A DNA stretch of 64,000 nt from positions 124,001 to 188,000 of the forward strand of contig JAEUBA010000048.1 in NCBI GenBank assembly GCA_018257865.1, in the 5' to 3' direction. The notes below the pieces were generated by a model. It did not search any database and had not been told where the DNA came from. It saw only the letters and a program-made list of their open reading frames with translations. The translations under genes were made by a program, and so were the position numbers. This DNA comes from Stereocaulon alpinum. Taxonomy: Eukaryota > Ascomycota > Lecanoromycetes > Lecanorales > Stereocaulaceae. This document shows positions 54,644 to 64,000 of the stretch, piece after piece; position 1 is the first letter of the stretch, and the number at the start of each line of letters is the position of its first letter.

Positions 54644-55676
54644 ATGGCGGCAAAACTACGGCAACGGTTACCACTTGGTGGACAGCATGCTAGAGTCTCA
54701 ATAAAGGCTCCCGACAGGAGTGAAATAACACGCCTTCTTCGATGGGATGAGCTCCCAGCTTGGGCCAAGGATAACGAACACATTCACTCAGGGTTCCGTC
54801 ACTCCACGAATTTGTACCTCGACTGTCTCAAAAGCTGTTTCTACATCCACAATGAAACCGGCAACATCTACAGTCATCTGCTTGCCACAATGTGGATGTT
54901 TGCGTTGCCAACGGTGCTCTACCCTTACGCGAAAGAGCACTATCCCAATGCTGGTGCTGACGACTGGGCTGTTCTCGAGTTGTTCTTCCTTGGTGGTGCA
55001 ATATGTTTTGGCTTATCGACGATCTACCATACCGTTTGCAACCATTCGCACGCAGTCCACGACGTTTACCTTCGCTTGGATTTGCTTGGTATTAGTACCG
55101 TCACTGCCGGCTGCTTTCCACCAGGTGTATGGTATACCTTTCCTTGCGCGTCTAGGGAGACGAAAATTTTCTGGATAGGCGTAAGGAGCTCCTTCCTCGT
55201 CTCCATCCGGTGAATGTACTGAGTGGCACTTTGCTAGCTTGATCTGAGTGCTCAGCTCTTGGCAGCTGTCTTCGTTCTATTTGTACGGCGCTTTCGCAAA
55301 CCGACATGGCGCCCTTTCCGCGGATTTCTCTTCTCATTCATGGCTTCGTCCGCCTTCTACCCCATTCTATACGCCAGCTTTCTGAACGGGTATCGCCAGA
55401 TGGATATCGAAGCAGGAGCGACTCGGTACGCTTCCACGGTGCTCGTGTACTTGACTGCTGTCACGCTTTACAGTGTAAGAGTAAGAAGGTCTGATTGCTA
55501 TGGTTGGTGCTGAAGCTGTGCAGATTCGAATCCCAGAAGCACTGAAACCCGGTCGATTTGATATATGGGGCCACTCGCATCAACTATTTCACGTGCTCAT
55601 GGCGGTTGGGTTGACGGTGCATTTCTCGGCATTCGCAAAGGCTTTCGATTACGCCCATAGAGTTAAACAGTGCTAA
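54644..55676 (+). CDS. PAQR/adiponectin receptor-type seven-TM protein (Izh-like), 302 aa
   Basis: Three exons: 54644-55180, 55256-55474 and 55524-55676. The cytosolic N-terminus has LLRWDELPAWAKDNEHI and the family signature HNETGNIYSHLLATMW. The three conserved metal-site regions are present: STIYHTVCNHS, LRLDLLGIS and GHSHQLFHVLMAVG. Seven hydrophobic segments can be traced. In fungi the Izh proteins act in zinc and sterol homeostasis at the plasma membrane or vacuole; ceramidase activity is proposed for animal relatives. Length fits the family, so the model appears complete. Confidence 0.92.
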
Positions 55677-55976
55677 AAGCCGGCTAGACAGTATGACTTG
55701 TGGTTATGCGAACCTCCTGTAGCATTCCGAGAAAGAGACATTCTGCTTTAGTCTCGAGACTAGCAGGAGACACTATGATCATAGAGCAAAGATGGTGAGT
55801 CTGACTGTTGCCGAACCTCATTATACAGGGCTGCTCACACGGTCAACCAATCGAGAGTTATCCCTAGGCATTGAAATCAGTATTACCAATATGCAGAACT
55901 TCGGAGCACAGCATAAACCCTATGACTTCGGTCAACGTCTTCAAGCAGTCGTGACCATTTATCAATTGTAGCCGGA

Positions 55977-56992
55977 CTACTTTCCAGTATTCCAGAATCG
56001 GTCGAGATCCCCCTGCCGCACTTCGTACCTAGAGCAAGGGATTAGCATTGCAATTATAGTGTATATGGCATGACTTACGCCCAATGATGACAAGTCTGAT
56101 GCATGACCGGACTGACGTCGTTGCCGTCCTCTTCTTCTCCATCATCAAAGACCTCTCGAATGCCCATAGCCACGTATTTCTTAAGTAGCATTCTTCTCCA
56201 TCTGCCCGTCTCTCCCACACACTTCCGCCACCTGCTGATCTGCCTCTCATCATCCTCGCATCTTCGCCCCATGAAGAAGCGGCAGTACCACTGAAACCAG
56301 CCTCTGACGTCGTATGTATGATTGATCCATCCTGCAGCCTCCCACTCTTCGATAGTCTGACCACTTGCCACTTTGTATTTGTTGATCTCCGTATCGTACT
56401 TCGGTGAAGTAAGAAACGTCTCAACATCAAGACCCGACATCCACGTGGTGGGCAGCTCTTTATAGTCATCCGCAACTGTAGTTCCAAGTCTCTTAGAATA
56501 CAGTGGTCGCCAATAAGACCCACCGAAGCACCCTTCCCGGATCATCTCCTCTGGAGACTTGTTGGGTGTGAAGGTAGGCTGGTCCTCGAAATGAAAGGTA
56601 GACACCTCATCACGAGTAGGCGCTACTACTATAGGTTCCCAAGCTGTCCAACCTGCGCGGATGCTCTCGATGTCTTTAATTAGTATCCCGGCGACTTCCT
56701 CCGCTTTCATTGCGGGTATTCCCTTGGAGGCGGGTCGCGAGCCCTTCTTGCGTGGTAAGCTAATGGGTTCCTTCTCGTCTTCATTGTAGGAGGGACGCGC
56801 AGGCGCGGAGGCTATTCGTGCTGAGGATCGTGATGGAGGTAATGTAGGCTGTTCGATCTTCCTCCTTTTGGCTGGCGGTCTATCACTTGTGCTATGCGCC
56901 TTCGCTGGAGGTGTGTATAATATTCCAAGCTTCTTCAATTCATCCTTGTTGCGTTTGATGTTCTGCTGTCTCAAGATCTCAATGTCATTCAT
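55977..56992 (-). CDS. Conserved Trp-rich protein of unknown function, 321 aa
   Basis: Exons 56992-56079 and 56028-55977; the 50-bp intron (GTAAGT to CTCTAG) joins QTCHHWA to YEVRQGDLDRFW, completing the C-terminus. The N-terminus is a helical, Lys/Arg-rich segment with a likely nuclear signal (PPAKRRKIEQP), followed by a disordered region. The conserved core has CFGGSYWRPLYSKRLG, ELPTTWMSGLDVETFLTSP, GWFQWYCRFFMGRRCEDDE and RQISRWRKCVG. I have seen this core in uncharacterised proteins of fungi and other lineages, but I cannot name a biochemical role. It is opposite to, and 300 bp from, the PAQR gene. Confidence 0.8.
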
Positions 56993-57384
56993 AATTGTTT
57001 TTGGGTTGCTTGGTGTTCTCGAGGAGCTCTCTTGCGACTCCTGGCGGAAGCTTCACGTATACACGAGTCGTGAATTTCCCAATGGACCATCTTCTGCCAA
57101 TGTGTAAATACGTCAAAGAGGTTGAGAAGCAAAAGACGCGTAGAGCGATCGGTCACGTGATCCTCAGAATAGTCAAGATACCTCGGCAAACCCTTTTCTC
57201 TCCGAGAGTGAGCAGTCTTGCTGACACCGTGAGTGGGAGGCCTTACGAAGCCCATGCGCTTCTTAACATTTCCAACATGAATAGGTCTACTGTTGTCCAA
57301 TTTCTGGTTTGAGAGCCTATCGAAGGCTCCTGCCCTGTGCAAAGGCGACCGTGTAGAGCCTATCTCTGTTCTTTCCTCTCAGCA
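56993..57384. promoter_or_regulatory. Divergent promoter of the Trp-rich protein and thioesterase genes
   Basis: The 392-bp gap between two divergent ATGs must contain both 5' regions. No specific motif is claimed. Confidence 0.4.
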
Positions 57385-58464
57385 ATGGCCCTCAATATAA
57401 AGCTGACAACATTACGCAGCCAGCTAGGCTTTGCTGGTCGTGCAAGCCTGTGGAAGTTTCTTGCCCTGATATTTGCCCTCCTGAATCTCAAGAACCTTCC
57501 GTTTGCATGGCATGTAAGTGATTGACCCTTTGCGCCTCTACCTGCTGTACTTACCTATCTCCAGATTCGATTACTCAAAGGCCTCTTCACCCATATCCGC
57601 TCCTCGCGCCTCCGACTTAGCGCTAAGCTCGGCCCCTCTGCCCTGTTCCAACCTATGATCACGTCCTCCCGCTCCGGGTTCCTTGAATGCGACTATAATC
57701 TCCATAAGTCAAATAGCACCTACTTCTCAGACTTTGACGTCGGCCGTCTCGAACTACTAGTGAGCCTTTGCGGTTATGGTATTGATCAGACCAGGAAGGA
57801 ATTGGCGAAGGAGGGAACCGAGCATTTCGCTACCGCGCTCGGAGGTGTGAGTTGTAATTTTAAAAGGGAGATCAAGCCATACGAGGGGTTTGAGGTGTGG
57901 ACTACGATACTATCTTGGGATAACAAATGGTTATATGTTATCAGTCACTTTGTGAAAAAAGGAGCTGTCAAGCCCAAAGCATATACGCTGCAACCGTGGA
58001 AAAGGAGAACAAGTTCCAAGGCTAAGGGCAATGGGAATGCGGTCAATGGCGAGATAGGGAAGGAGGGCCCACATCCTGCGATCTTTGCATCAGGCATTGC
58101 CAAATATGTGTTCAAGAAGGGTCGTCGCACAATACCACCCGAGCGCGTTCTAAGAGCATCGCATCTCCTGCCTACCAAGCCCGCAGAGCACGAAAGTCCT
58201 CTTACCCACGTGACACTAAATCAGGATGCGACTACAGCAGACGCCACGGCTGCAGCCATAGACGCGGGCCTAACGCCTGACGATGCTGGGGAGTTCATGG
58301 CCGCCTCTTTGAACGCAGGCTTCTCCGAGTCCCACAATTGGACCTGGGAAAGAGTGGAAGAGGAGAGGAAACGAGGAATGGAAATTGCAGAGATCTACAA
58401 CAGACTTGATGCATTGAATGGTGAGTTTACTGGTGAAGGGGACCTGGTATTGGGACAATATTAG
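57385..58464 (+). CDS. THEM6-like thioesterase superfamily protein, 342 aa
   Basis: Exons 57385-57513 and 57565-58464; the 51-bp intron starts GTAAGT. The N-terminus holds one membrane segment (WKFLALIFALLNLKNLPFAW). After it comes the hot-dog-fold region with ECDYNLHKSNSTYFSDFDVGR, where the DxxxHxxNSTYF pattern is that of the 4HBT_2/THEM6 family. Then KPYEGFEVWTTILSWDNKWLYV and ASGIAKYVFKKGRRTIPPE follow. The protein probably faces the cytosol from a membrane and acts on an acyl-CoA or related thioester; the substrate is unknown. Fungal homologs are often mislabelled as capsule polysaccharide proteins. The C-terminal 100 residues are variable. Confidence 0.8.
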
Positions 58465-59080
58465 GCCTATAGATGGATGGGATACCTCGTTATAGACTTG
58501 GGCGCATACAGAATAGATAGCTTGCCTTGAATTGGATATCATTGATAAGTCGCGGGACTGTGGGATATGGTAAGACGTGAGGCCTGCTGACAGATCACGA
58601 TCACAGAGGATTTGCCGTCTGATCCTAGTCCCAAACTCACAATCTTCATGAACGAGGCTACTACTGATAGAGTTTGTACCTTACATGTCAGTTTAACCCT
58701 GAGCATGTACCACTTTAGCCGCAAGCTTCGTCCGAGCTTCCACTCCCATGCGGGGTCCCGTCACTAAAACATCGGGCAACCCTCCGAACGCCGGAGTACA
58801 CATACAAGAACGACGCAGTTTCCCATCGTAACCCATATAGACTTTCCTTTGTCAACATCTCCACAAAGTCAATTGGCTTGCTAGCCGGCTAAACGGCCGC
58901 CAACCCCGCAAGCCACCACGTTGACGTCGTGGATTGAAGCTGAATGTTTTGCCGGCGTTGACGTACCGTAGATCTCTCACCTCAGCGCTAGTGACTCGAA
59001 GTCCCACAAAACAATATATAAAATGTCAGACTCTGGCATTTACTGCTCATGCGGCCCCACTGTCTTTCGTTTGTGCCAAA
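58465..59080. other. Intergenic between thioesterase and carboxylesterase
   Basis: Contains the carboxylesterase promoter, including a TATA-like TATATAA about 65 bp before its ATG. No gene supported. Confidence 0.4.
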
Positions 59081-61259
59081 ATGAAGTTATACCTCTCGCT
59101 TTGCGCCAGTTTGGCGACTTTTACCTCAGCTGCAGCTCCACAATATAACAGCCGAGCTTTCGATGGCGTGCTTAGCAAGAGACAGACCTCCACCAATGTC
59201 TCCTCTGATTTGATTGTTGATTTGGGGTATGAGCAGTACATGGGAGTGGCCAATGCCTCGACTGGCTTGAACACGTTTAAAGGGTGGGATCATCGACTCT
59301 GAGAAAAATAGCTCTGAACGAGACTGATTCGGGGACGGCTGCAGAATCCGCTATGCAGCCCCTCCAATAGGTCCAATGCGCTGGCAACCACCCCGTCCCC
59401 CGGCCGTGAACCGCGCCCAAGTACTCCAAGCAGACACTCTAGCACAGGGATGCCCACAGAGTCCCGGTGCCCCCATCCCCGCAGGCTACAATTTTACAGG
59501 CAATGAAGACTGCCTCTTTTTGAGCGTATATGCTCCGCAGAATAAGACTAATTTGCCTGTTTTGGTCTGGATTCATGGAGGGGGGTATGGTGCTGGACAG
59601 GGGAGTGAGGACTTGAGTGCTATTATTAATTCTAATGGTAATGATTTCATTGGGGTGGCGATTCAGTATCGTGTAAGTTGTTGAGCGAGAAGAGTGAGAA
59701 TTTGTTGGTCGAAGTATTGACTTGGTCATAGCTGGGAGCTTTTGGCTTCCTGTCCTCCGACGAGGTGAGGAGATACGGAGTCGTGAATGCGGGCTTGCTC
59801 GACCAGACGTTCGCTTTGCAGTGGGTTCAGAGTTACATTGGATTGTTTGGTGGGAATGCTTCCCAGGTTACAATCAGCGGTGAGAGTGCGGGAGGTATGT
59901 TGACTGATACTGCGGCGTTGGTTCCAAATCAATCGGCTGACTCGGTCGAATAGGCGGATCGGTCATGCTCCAATCGATGGCTTACGGTGGTTATCTCGGA
60001 GACTCGCTTTTCAGTAACGTCCGTTCTTCTGAAGCGGTGTGACGCAATTGATAATCTGACCTTCTCCTGTTTAGGCCATTGCTGCGTCTCCGTATCTACC
60101 GCAGCAATTTGGCTATGCGGACTTCGTCCCTTCGCAATCGTACTATGCGTTTGCTTCCGCTGTGGGATGCTTCGGTCCCCCTGCGCTCCCGCAAGCCAAT
60201 ATCAGCGCTTCGATCTTCGAGTGTCTAGTCAGCAAGGACACGCAAACGCTGCAGAATGCTAGTGCTACGATTTCGGGCTCCTCGAGATATGGGACTTGGG
60301 GTTTCCTGCCTGTTACAGATGGCGTGTATATCCAGCAATTGCCAAGTCAGCAGCTACTGAAGAAGCAGGTGAATGGAAATAGGATGCTTGTTGGGGTAAT
60401 TCTTTACAATGAATATCAAACGTATACGGCTGACAATCGATAGAACAACGCCAACGAAGGTCCCGCATTCACACCCCAGAACATCGTAACAGAAGACGAT
60501 TTCGTAGCATTTCTGCACAACGCCTTCCCGCTCTTCACAGATGATGACGTATCAAGAGTGCTCCTGTACTATCCATCAACCAACGCCTCCGTAGAAATGA
60601 GCACGCCCGAATTCGCCACAAGCGGCAACAGTACACCCACAGCCCTGAACGAAAGCACATTCGGAACTGGCCAACAACAACGCGCAGATGTAAGCATATT
60701 CCATATTCCTATTAAGACACATCCCTCGATCTAACAATCCCTCCAGAACGTCTACGCAGAAACAACCTTCGTCTGCCCCTCATACTGGCTCGCTGAAGCC
60801 TTCACAAGCAACAACCGCGTCTCCTACAAATACCAATACTCCGTAATCGGCGCCCAACACGGCGTCGACGTGACATCCTACTTCGGCCCACCAACACCAA
60901 ATCAAGGCCCAGATTTCGACAAAGCATTCATGACCATCTGGGGGAACTTCGTAACCCGAAATAACCCCTCGATCTCCGCATCCGTAGCAAATGGCGCAAG
61001 TTCCAACTCGACAATGGGAATGGCAGCGACTGATTTCCCGGCATGGAGCTTAGCGGCGCCGTTGCAGTTGAATCTGAATCAAACGGGTGGGACGGCGTAT
61101 TCGAGTACGAGTTTTGACGCCAAGCAGCCGAATATTACGGCGTTCGAGGAGCCGGGGTTGATGAATAGTTTTGAGATTGTCGATGCGTATACGTGGGAAG
61201 GTGGTAGGGGGGTGAGGTGTGACTTTTGGAGGAGCGTGGGTGCTATTGTGCCGGAGTGA
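59081..61259 (+). CDS. Secreted type-B carboxylesterase/lipase, 612 aa
   Basis: Seven exons: 59081-59283, 59345-59672, 59732-59894, 59954-60018, 60075-60395, 60444-60689 and 60747-61259; all phases close. Signal peptide MKLYLSLCASLATFTSA is followed by a KR site. Family motifs in order: IRYAAPPIGPMRWQPP, EDCLFLSVYAP, the oxyanion-hole IHGGGYGAG, the nucleophile ISGESAGGGS, and GAQHGVD with the catalytic His. It should hydrolyse carboxylic esters or acylglycerols outside the cell. Length is normal. The intron at 59895-59953 interrupts the codon just after the GESAG elbow. Many N-glycosylation sites are present. Confidence 0.92.
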
Positions 61260-61586
61260 GGGGAGAGGTCAGAGGCGATGTGTTGTGGCGTAGAATGAGT
61301 AGGTGCCGTTGAGGTTACTGATAGTGGGGGATGAATTGTATATATGCTGTGCTAGGTGATGTAGTAATGGTCCTTATGATAATAATGAGAGACCAAGAAA
61401 CTTAGTCCAGAATTCGTTGCCTCGAAGTATGTCTAGTCGTTCATTCGTGGAGTATAGTTTCACTGGTGTCAAGATTCAAGCTCCATGGCAAAAACGGTTG
61501 GGTCAATCCCGAGTGCTCATTCATAGAACGAAGTAAAATGAGGGCATACGCAGTGACTGGTCAGGTCCGTCCTGAACGACGATGAG
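61260..61586. other. Intergenic between convergent carboxylesterase and HET genes
   Basis: Terminator regions of both genes. Nothing else recognised. Confidence 0.4.
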
Positions 61587-63707
61587 CTAGTAGAGATGGA
61601 GTTGCTGCCACTCGGTGTCTGGTTTGACTGCTTCTCCGTGCATGATACCATGCAGATAGCAGATATTAACGAATTGGTAACCGCTTTGTTGCACAGAATT
61701 GGAGCCATTGGTGGCGGTCCTGTCGAGTGGGCGAAGAACCAATGGCATGTCGCTACCTTTAGCGACAAAGATCCGATCACCCTGCTGAAGCGTGCGTGGT
61801 CCCATGCCGATGTGGCCTTGACTAGTCATGTAAAACGTGCTCGACCTGGCCCGCATTACGATCTGTTCGTGGAGATTGCCTAGCTGTCCTCCCATAGAAT
61901 CAGGGATTGTATAGTGTCCAATGCTCCGTATGTCCTCTTGCTGCAACATGATGTTGACTTGGTCCCACCATTCTTCCACCACATCCATATCAACAGCGGT
62001 GATTTCCCTCTCCCCGTCAGGGTCCGGGAAGTAGCCGAGCAAGAGGGTGGCCCACAATGGATGCCTGTCGATAAAGGTACTGAGGTCAGAATCTTCCTGA
62101 ATGCCGTCTACGCTCGAGATAGCGCCGATCTCAAATCCTTCGACCGTAAGACAAGCTTCCATGTCAGATATCGCCATGTACTTCATGCCTTTGCAGGCAT
62201 CATAGAGGTTTGTCGTCCAAGACTCAAAGTGACGACTCCAGTCACATGTCCAAGTCGGAAGACGGAAAGGATTGATGCCGTTCACTCCAACAGCGTGTCG
62301 CAAAAAGGCTATTGAATTATCACTTGAAAATATCTCTCGAGTCGATGAAGCATATAGCAATGTTATGCTTATCTGGTAATCAGGTCTAGCCGACTGGTTT
62401 TGTTTGTTTAAGAGCCCACGAAACGCATAGACGTGATCGCGAGGTTCAGCAGCTTCGCGATAGCTTGAGATCAGGAAGGTACCAGACGGCGGTAGATTCT
62501 CAATTTGTAAGTTACGAATTGCAAAGCTAAGCGAATTCACTCTATTCAATGACTCGCTCAGAGACACGCTTAGACTAGGTGTCCCAACCCATAAGCCCGT
62601 AGCATGGGAACAACATTGTTCACTATGCCGATCTAGATTTTTGTCTGCAGTCACGAACACTGAGAGTGGTACTTCATGTCGGCCAATGTGTACAGTGCCA
62701 GAATGCGAGAGCGCTACTTCTTGAACGATCCATACACGCTTCCACCAGGGGCGATCTAGGATAGCCAAAAGAGTTCTTAATGCAATACGCCAATTGGGGC
62801 ACATCCGGAATTCTAGGTTAGGGGTGAATTTGAAGAAAGGCATCTGATCAAGGTGGCAATTGGCCACAAGAAGTTTCAGTATGCTGAAAGCGCCAGGAAT
62901 ATTCGGGCCTTTCGAGGCCCCAATGGCCGTAGACGAGGTTAGATCTCTCTGCATAAAGTCCCCGTTCCGCATTCGCTGTTTGAAACGTTCGACAAGACCG
63001 CCGAAGACAAAGTCTGGTTCTTCTATAACGCAAAGCGCGAACAGCCGATCGCGAATCTCGATGACTTGCTCAAGCTCGCCTAGCTGATAATTTCGTGGAA
63101 CATTGCCAAGACTCTCAAGCACTTTGGCTACCATAACAAGCCACTTTCGTAACATCTCGGCTTGCATTGAGATGTCGCTGCTGAAGATGGCCCAATCTTC
63201 GCGGCCTGCGTCTGGCAATATTTCTCCGACTTCACTTAAACGGACCTGGACCTCCCGGGCTTTTCTACACAGCTTTTGCATCTCACTAGCAAGCTCTGGG
63301 CTGTCATCAACCCACATCTCCTCAGCTTCACCAAGCCATATCTGGAGCTTTCGATCTTTTCTGTAGATGTCTCCCATGATGCTGACTTGAAACGCACGCT
63401 CATCCTCATTACACTGATCGATGCAGATGCCGTCTGCCCACAAGACTCGAGGTCTGTCGCTCCTTCGAAGATATCGCAACGCAGTGTGCAAATTCGTAGT
63501 AATCTTGATAATACTGCCATTGGCAAGTACCTCTTTGTTCAAGGTTGAATCTCCCCATGCGTAAGACAGGGTCTCATATTCTCGATCGTCGTTCAGCGAG
63601 ACAGTGGTCAAAGTGCACGCCAGAGGATCGTCCATTGCCCCTGGCTGCAAGGTGCAAAGGCGGATCTCGCAGCTTTCAGCATTGAGATCATCGTACACGA
63701 ACTCCAT
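61587..63707 (-). CDS. HET-domain (heterokaryon incompatibility) protein, 706 aa
   Basis: Single exon. The ATG at 63707 (MEFVYDDLNAESCEIRLCTL) is the usual HET start; the frame is open 54 codons further upstream without an ATG. The HET domain is complete: EYETLSYAWGD, LHTALRYLRRSDRPRVLWAD, GICIDQCNEDERAFQVSIM and LQIWLGEAEE. The middle holds RPWWKRVWIVQEV and EPRDHVYAFRGLL, and the end has GDRIFVAKGSDMPLVLRPL and YLHGIMHGEAV, the common HET C-terminus. Members of the family trigger regulated cell death when genetically different hyphae fuse; many are polymorphic paralogs of unknown specificity. No NACHT or prion-like partner is seen beside it. Confidence 0.9.
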   Translation of the reverse strand: MEFVYDDLNAESCEIRLCTLQPGAMDDPLACTLTTVSLNDDREYETLSYAWGDSTLNKEVLANGSIIKITTNLHTALRYLRRSDRPRVLWADGICIDQCNEDERAFQVSIMGDIYRKDRKLQIWLGEAEEMWVDDSPELASEMQKLCRKAREVQVRLSEVGEILPDAGREDWAIFSSDISMQAEMLRKWLVMVAKVLESLGNVPRNYQLGELEQVIEIRDRLFALCVIEEPDFVFGGLVERFKQRMRNGDFMQRDLTSSTAIGASKGPNIPGAFSILKLLVANCHLDQMPFFKFTPNLEFRMCPNWRIALRTLLAILDRPWWKRVWIVQEVALSHSGTVHIGRHEVPLSVFVTADKNLDRHSEQCCSHATGLWVGTPSLSVSLSESLNRVNSLSFAIRNLQIENLPPSGTFLISSYREAAEPRDHVYAFRGLLNKQNQSARPDYQISITLLYASSTREIFSSDNSIAFLRHAVGVNGINPFRLPTWTCDWSRHFESWTTNLYDACKGMKYMAISDMEACLTVEGFEIGAISSVDGIQEDSDLSTFIDRHPLWATLLLGYFPDPDGEREITAVDMDVVEEWWDQVNIMLQQEDIRSIGHYTIPDSMGGQLGNLHEQIVMRARSSTFYMTSQGHIGMGPRTLQQGDRIFVAKGSDMPLVLRPLDRTATNGSNSVQQSGYQFVNICYLHGIMHGEAVKPDTEWQQLHLY

Positions 63708-64000
63708 GTTCCTAGTCTTGGTCGTCCGTTTTCGAAGGCTGCGACGTGAAGATCGTTCGCGCAGTCGTTGCTCTAAGACCGTCCCAGCGACAATTTCACT
63801 GCGAATCGCCGCACCTGGCGCCTGTAGAGGCCATTGCACTGATGCTCGTTGACGTGTAATCGCTGGCACCCCCTATTACAGATACCTTGCTGTAGTTTCT
63901 GGTACTCATGTAGTATCCTTTCTCTTGCGGTTTGCAGCCAAGTTCGAGCAAGGCTCGCTGAACGAAAATAAGACGAGCTGTGCAGGTTGACGGTAGAAGA
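63708..64000. other. 5' region of the HET gene
   Basis: Includes 54 open codons before the chosen start, which could be coding if an upstream exon exists beyond the window logic. A stop (TAG) closes this frame at about 63875. Confidence 0.4.

Noticed and set aside
63708..63869. N-terminal extension of the HET protein
   Set aside because: The frame is open but begins at a non-ATG codon; family members start at the MEFVYD-type ATG.

Overview
The window looks like nuclear DNA of a filamentous ascomycete (Pezizomycotina, probably a Dothideomycete; the class is inference). The evidence is short 45-130 bp GT-AG introns with CTAAC/CTGAC-like branch sites in nearly every gene, fungal families (SEY1, RCF2, TMA64/eIF2D, Zn2Cys6 regulator, HET, 2EXR), many small secreted proteins, and an AT-rich block whose coding relics carry the C-to-T/G-to-A scars of repeat-induced point mutation (RIP). 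Gene models were built by hand from splice sites, frame and reading phase. No RNA gene or CRISPR array was seen.

Layout. 0-11.7 kb is accessory: a partial membrane protein, then small secreted proteins including two paralogous families called here A and B. Family A has a DC..A - GTC - C - GG domain and family B a TYL..ALxGT - F..xGxLxxRGxL ending. 11.73-20.73 kb is a single AT-rich mobile element of 8,996 bp with 115-bp terminal inverted repeats and a 5-bp target duplication (AAAAG). It encodes RIP-destroyed Helitron-type Rep and PIF1-like helicase on the minus strand. Three later insertions sit inside it: one solo LTR and two 5'-truncated non-LTR retrotransposons, each with its own target duplication. 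20.9-27 kb holds a medium-chain reductase immediately beside the element, RCF2, and eIF2D. 28.5-33.5 kb returns to families A and B plus a 2EXR protein. 34-36.8 kb is SEY1. 38.3-39.3 kb is a five-exon small secreted protein. 40.9-43.3 kb is a Zn2Cys6 transcription factor. 44.9-46.7 kb is a complete 1.8-kb LTR element with 210-bp LTRs and a TACAC duplication. 48.5-50.3 kb holds a 10-cysteine secreted protein and a gene broken by one stop codon. 52-63.7 kb is gene-dense: alpha/beta hydrolase, PAQR receptor, conserved Trp-rich protein, THEM6-like thioesterase, secreted type-B carboxylesterase and HET protein.

The genes do not form one pathway. The picture is a two-speed segment: conserved housekeeping genes alternate with transposon-bordered blocks of fast-evolving secreted proteins, as is common near effector loci. 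The most unusual structure is the TIR-bounded element with Helitron-type enzymes. Interstitial telomere-like motifs at 4.9, 9.5 and 43.5 kb may record past rearrangement.
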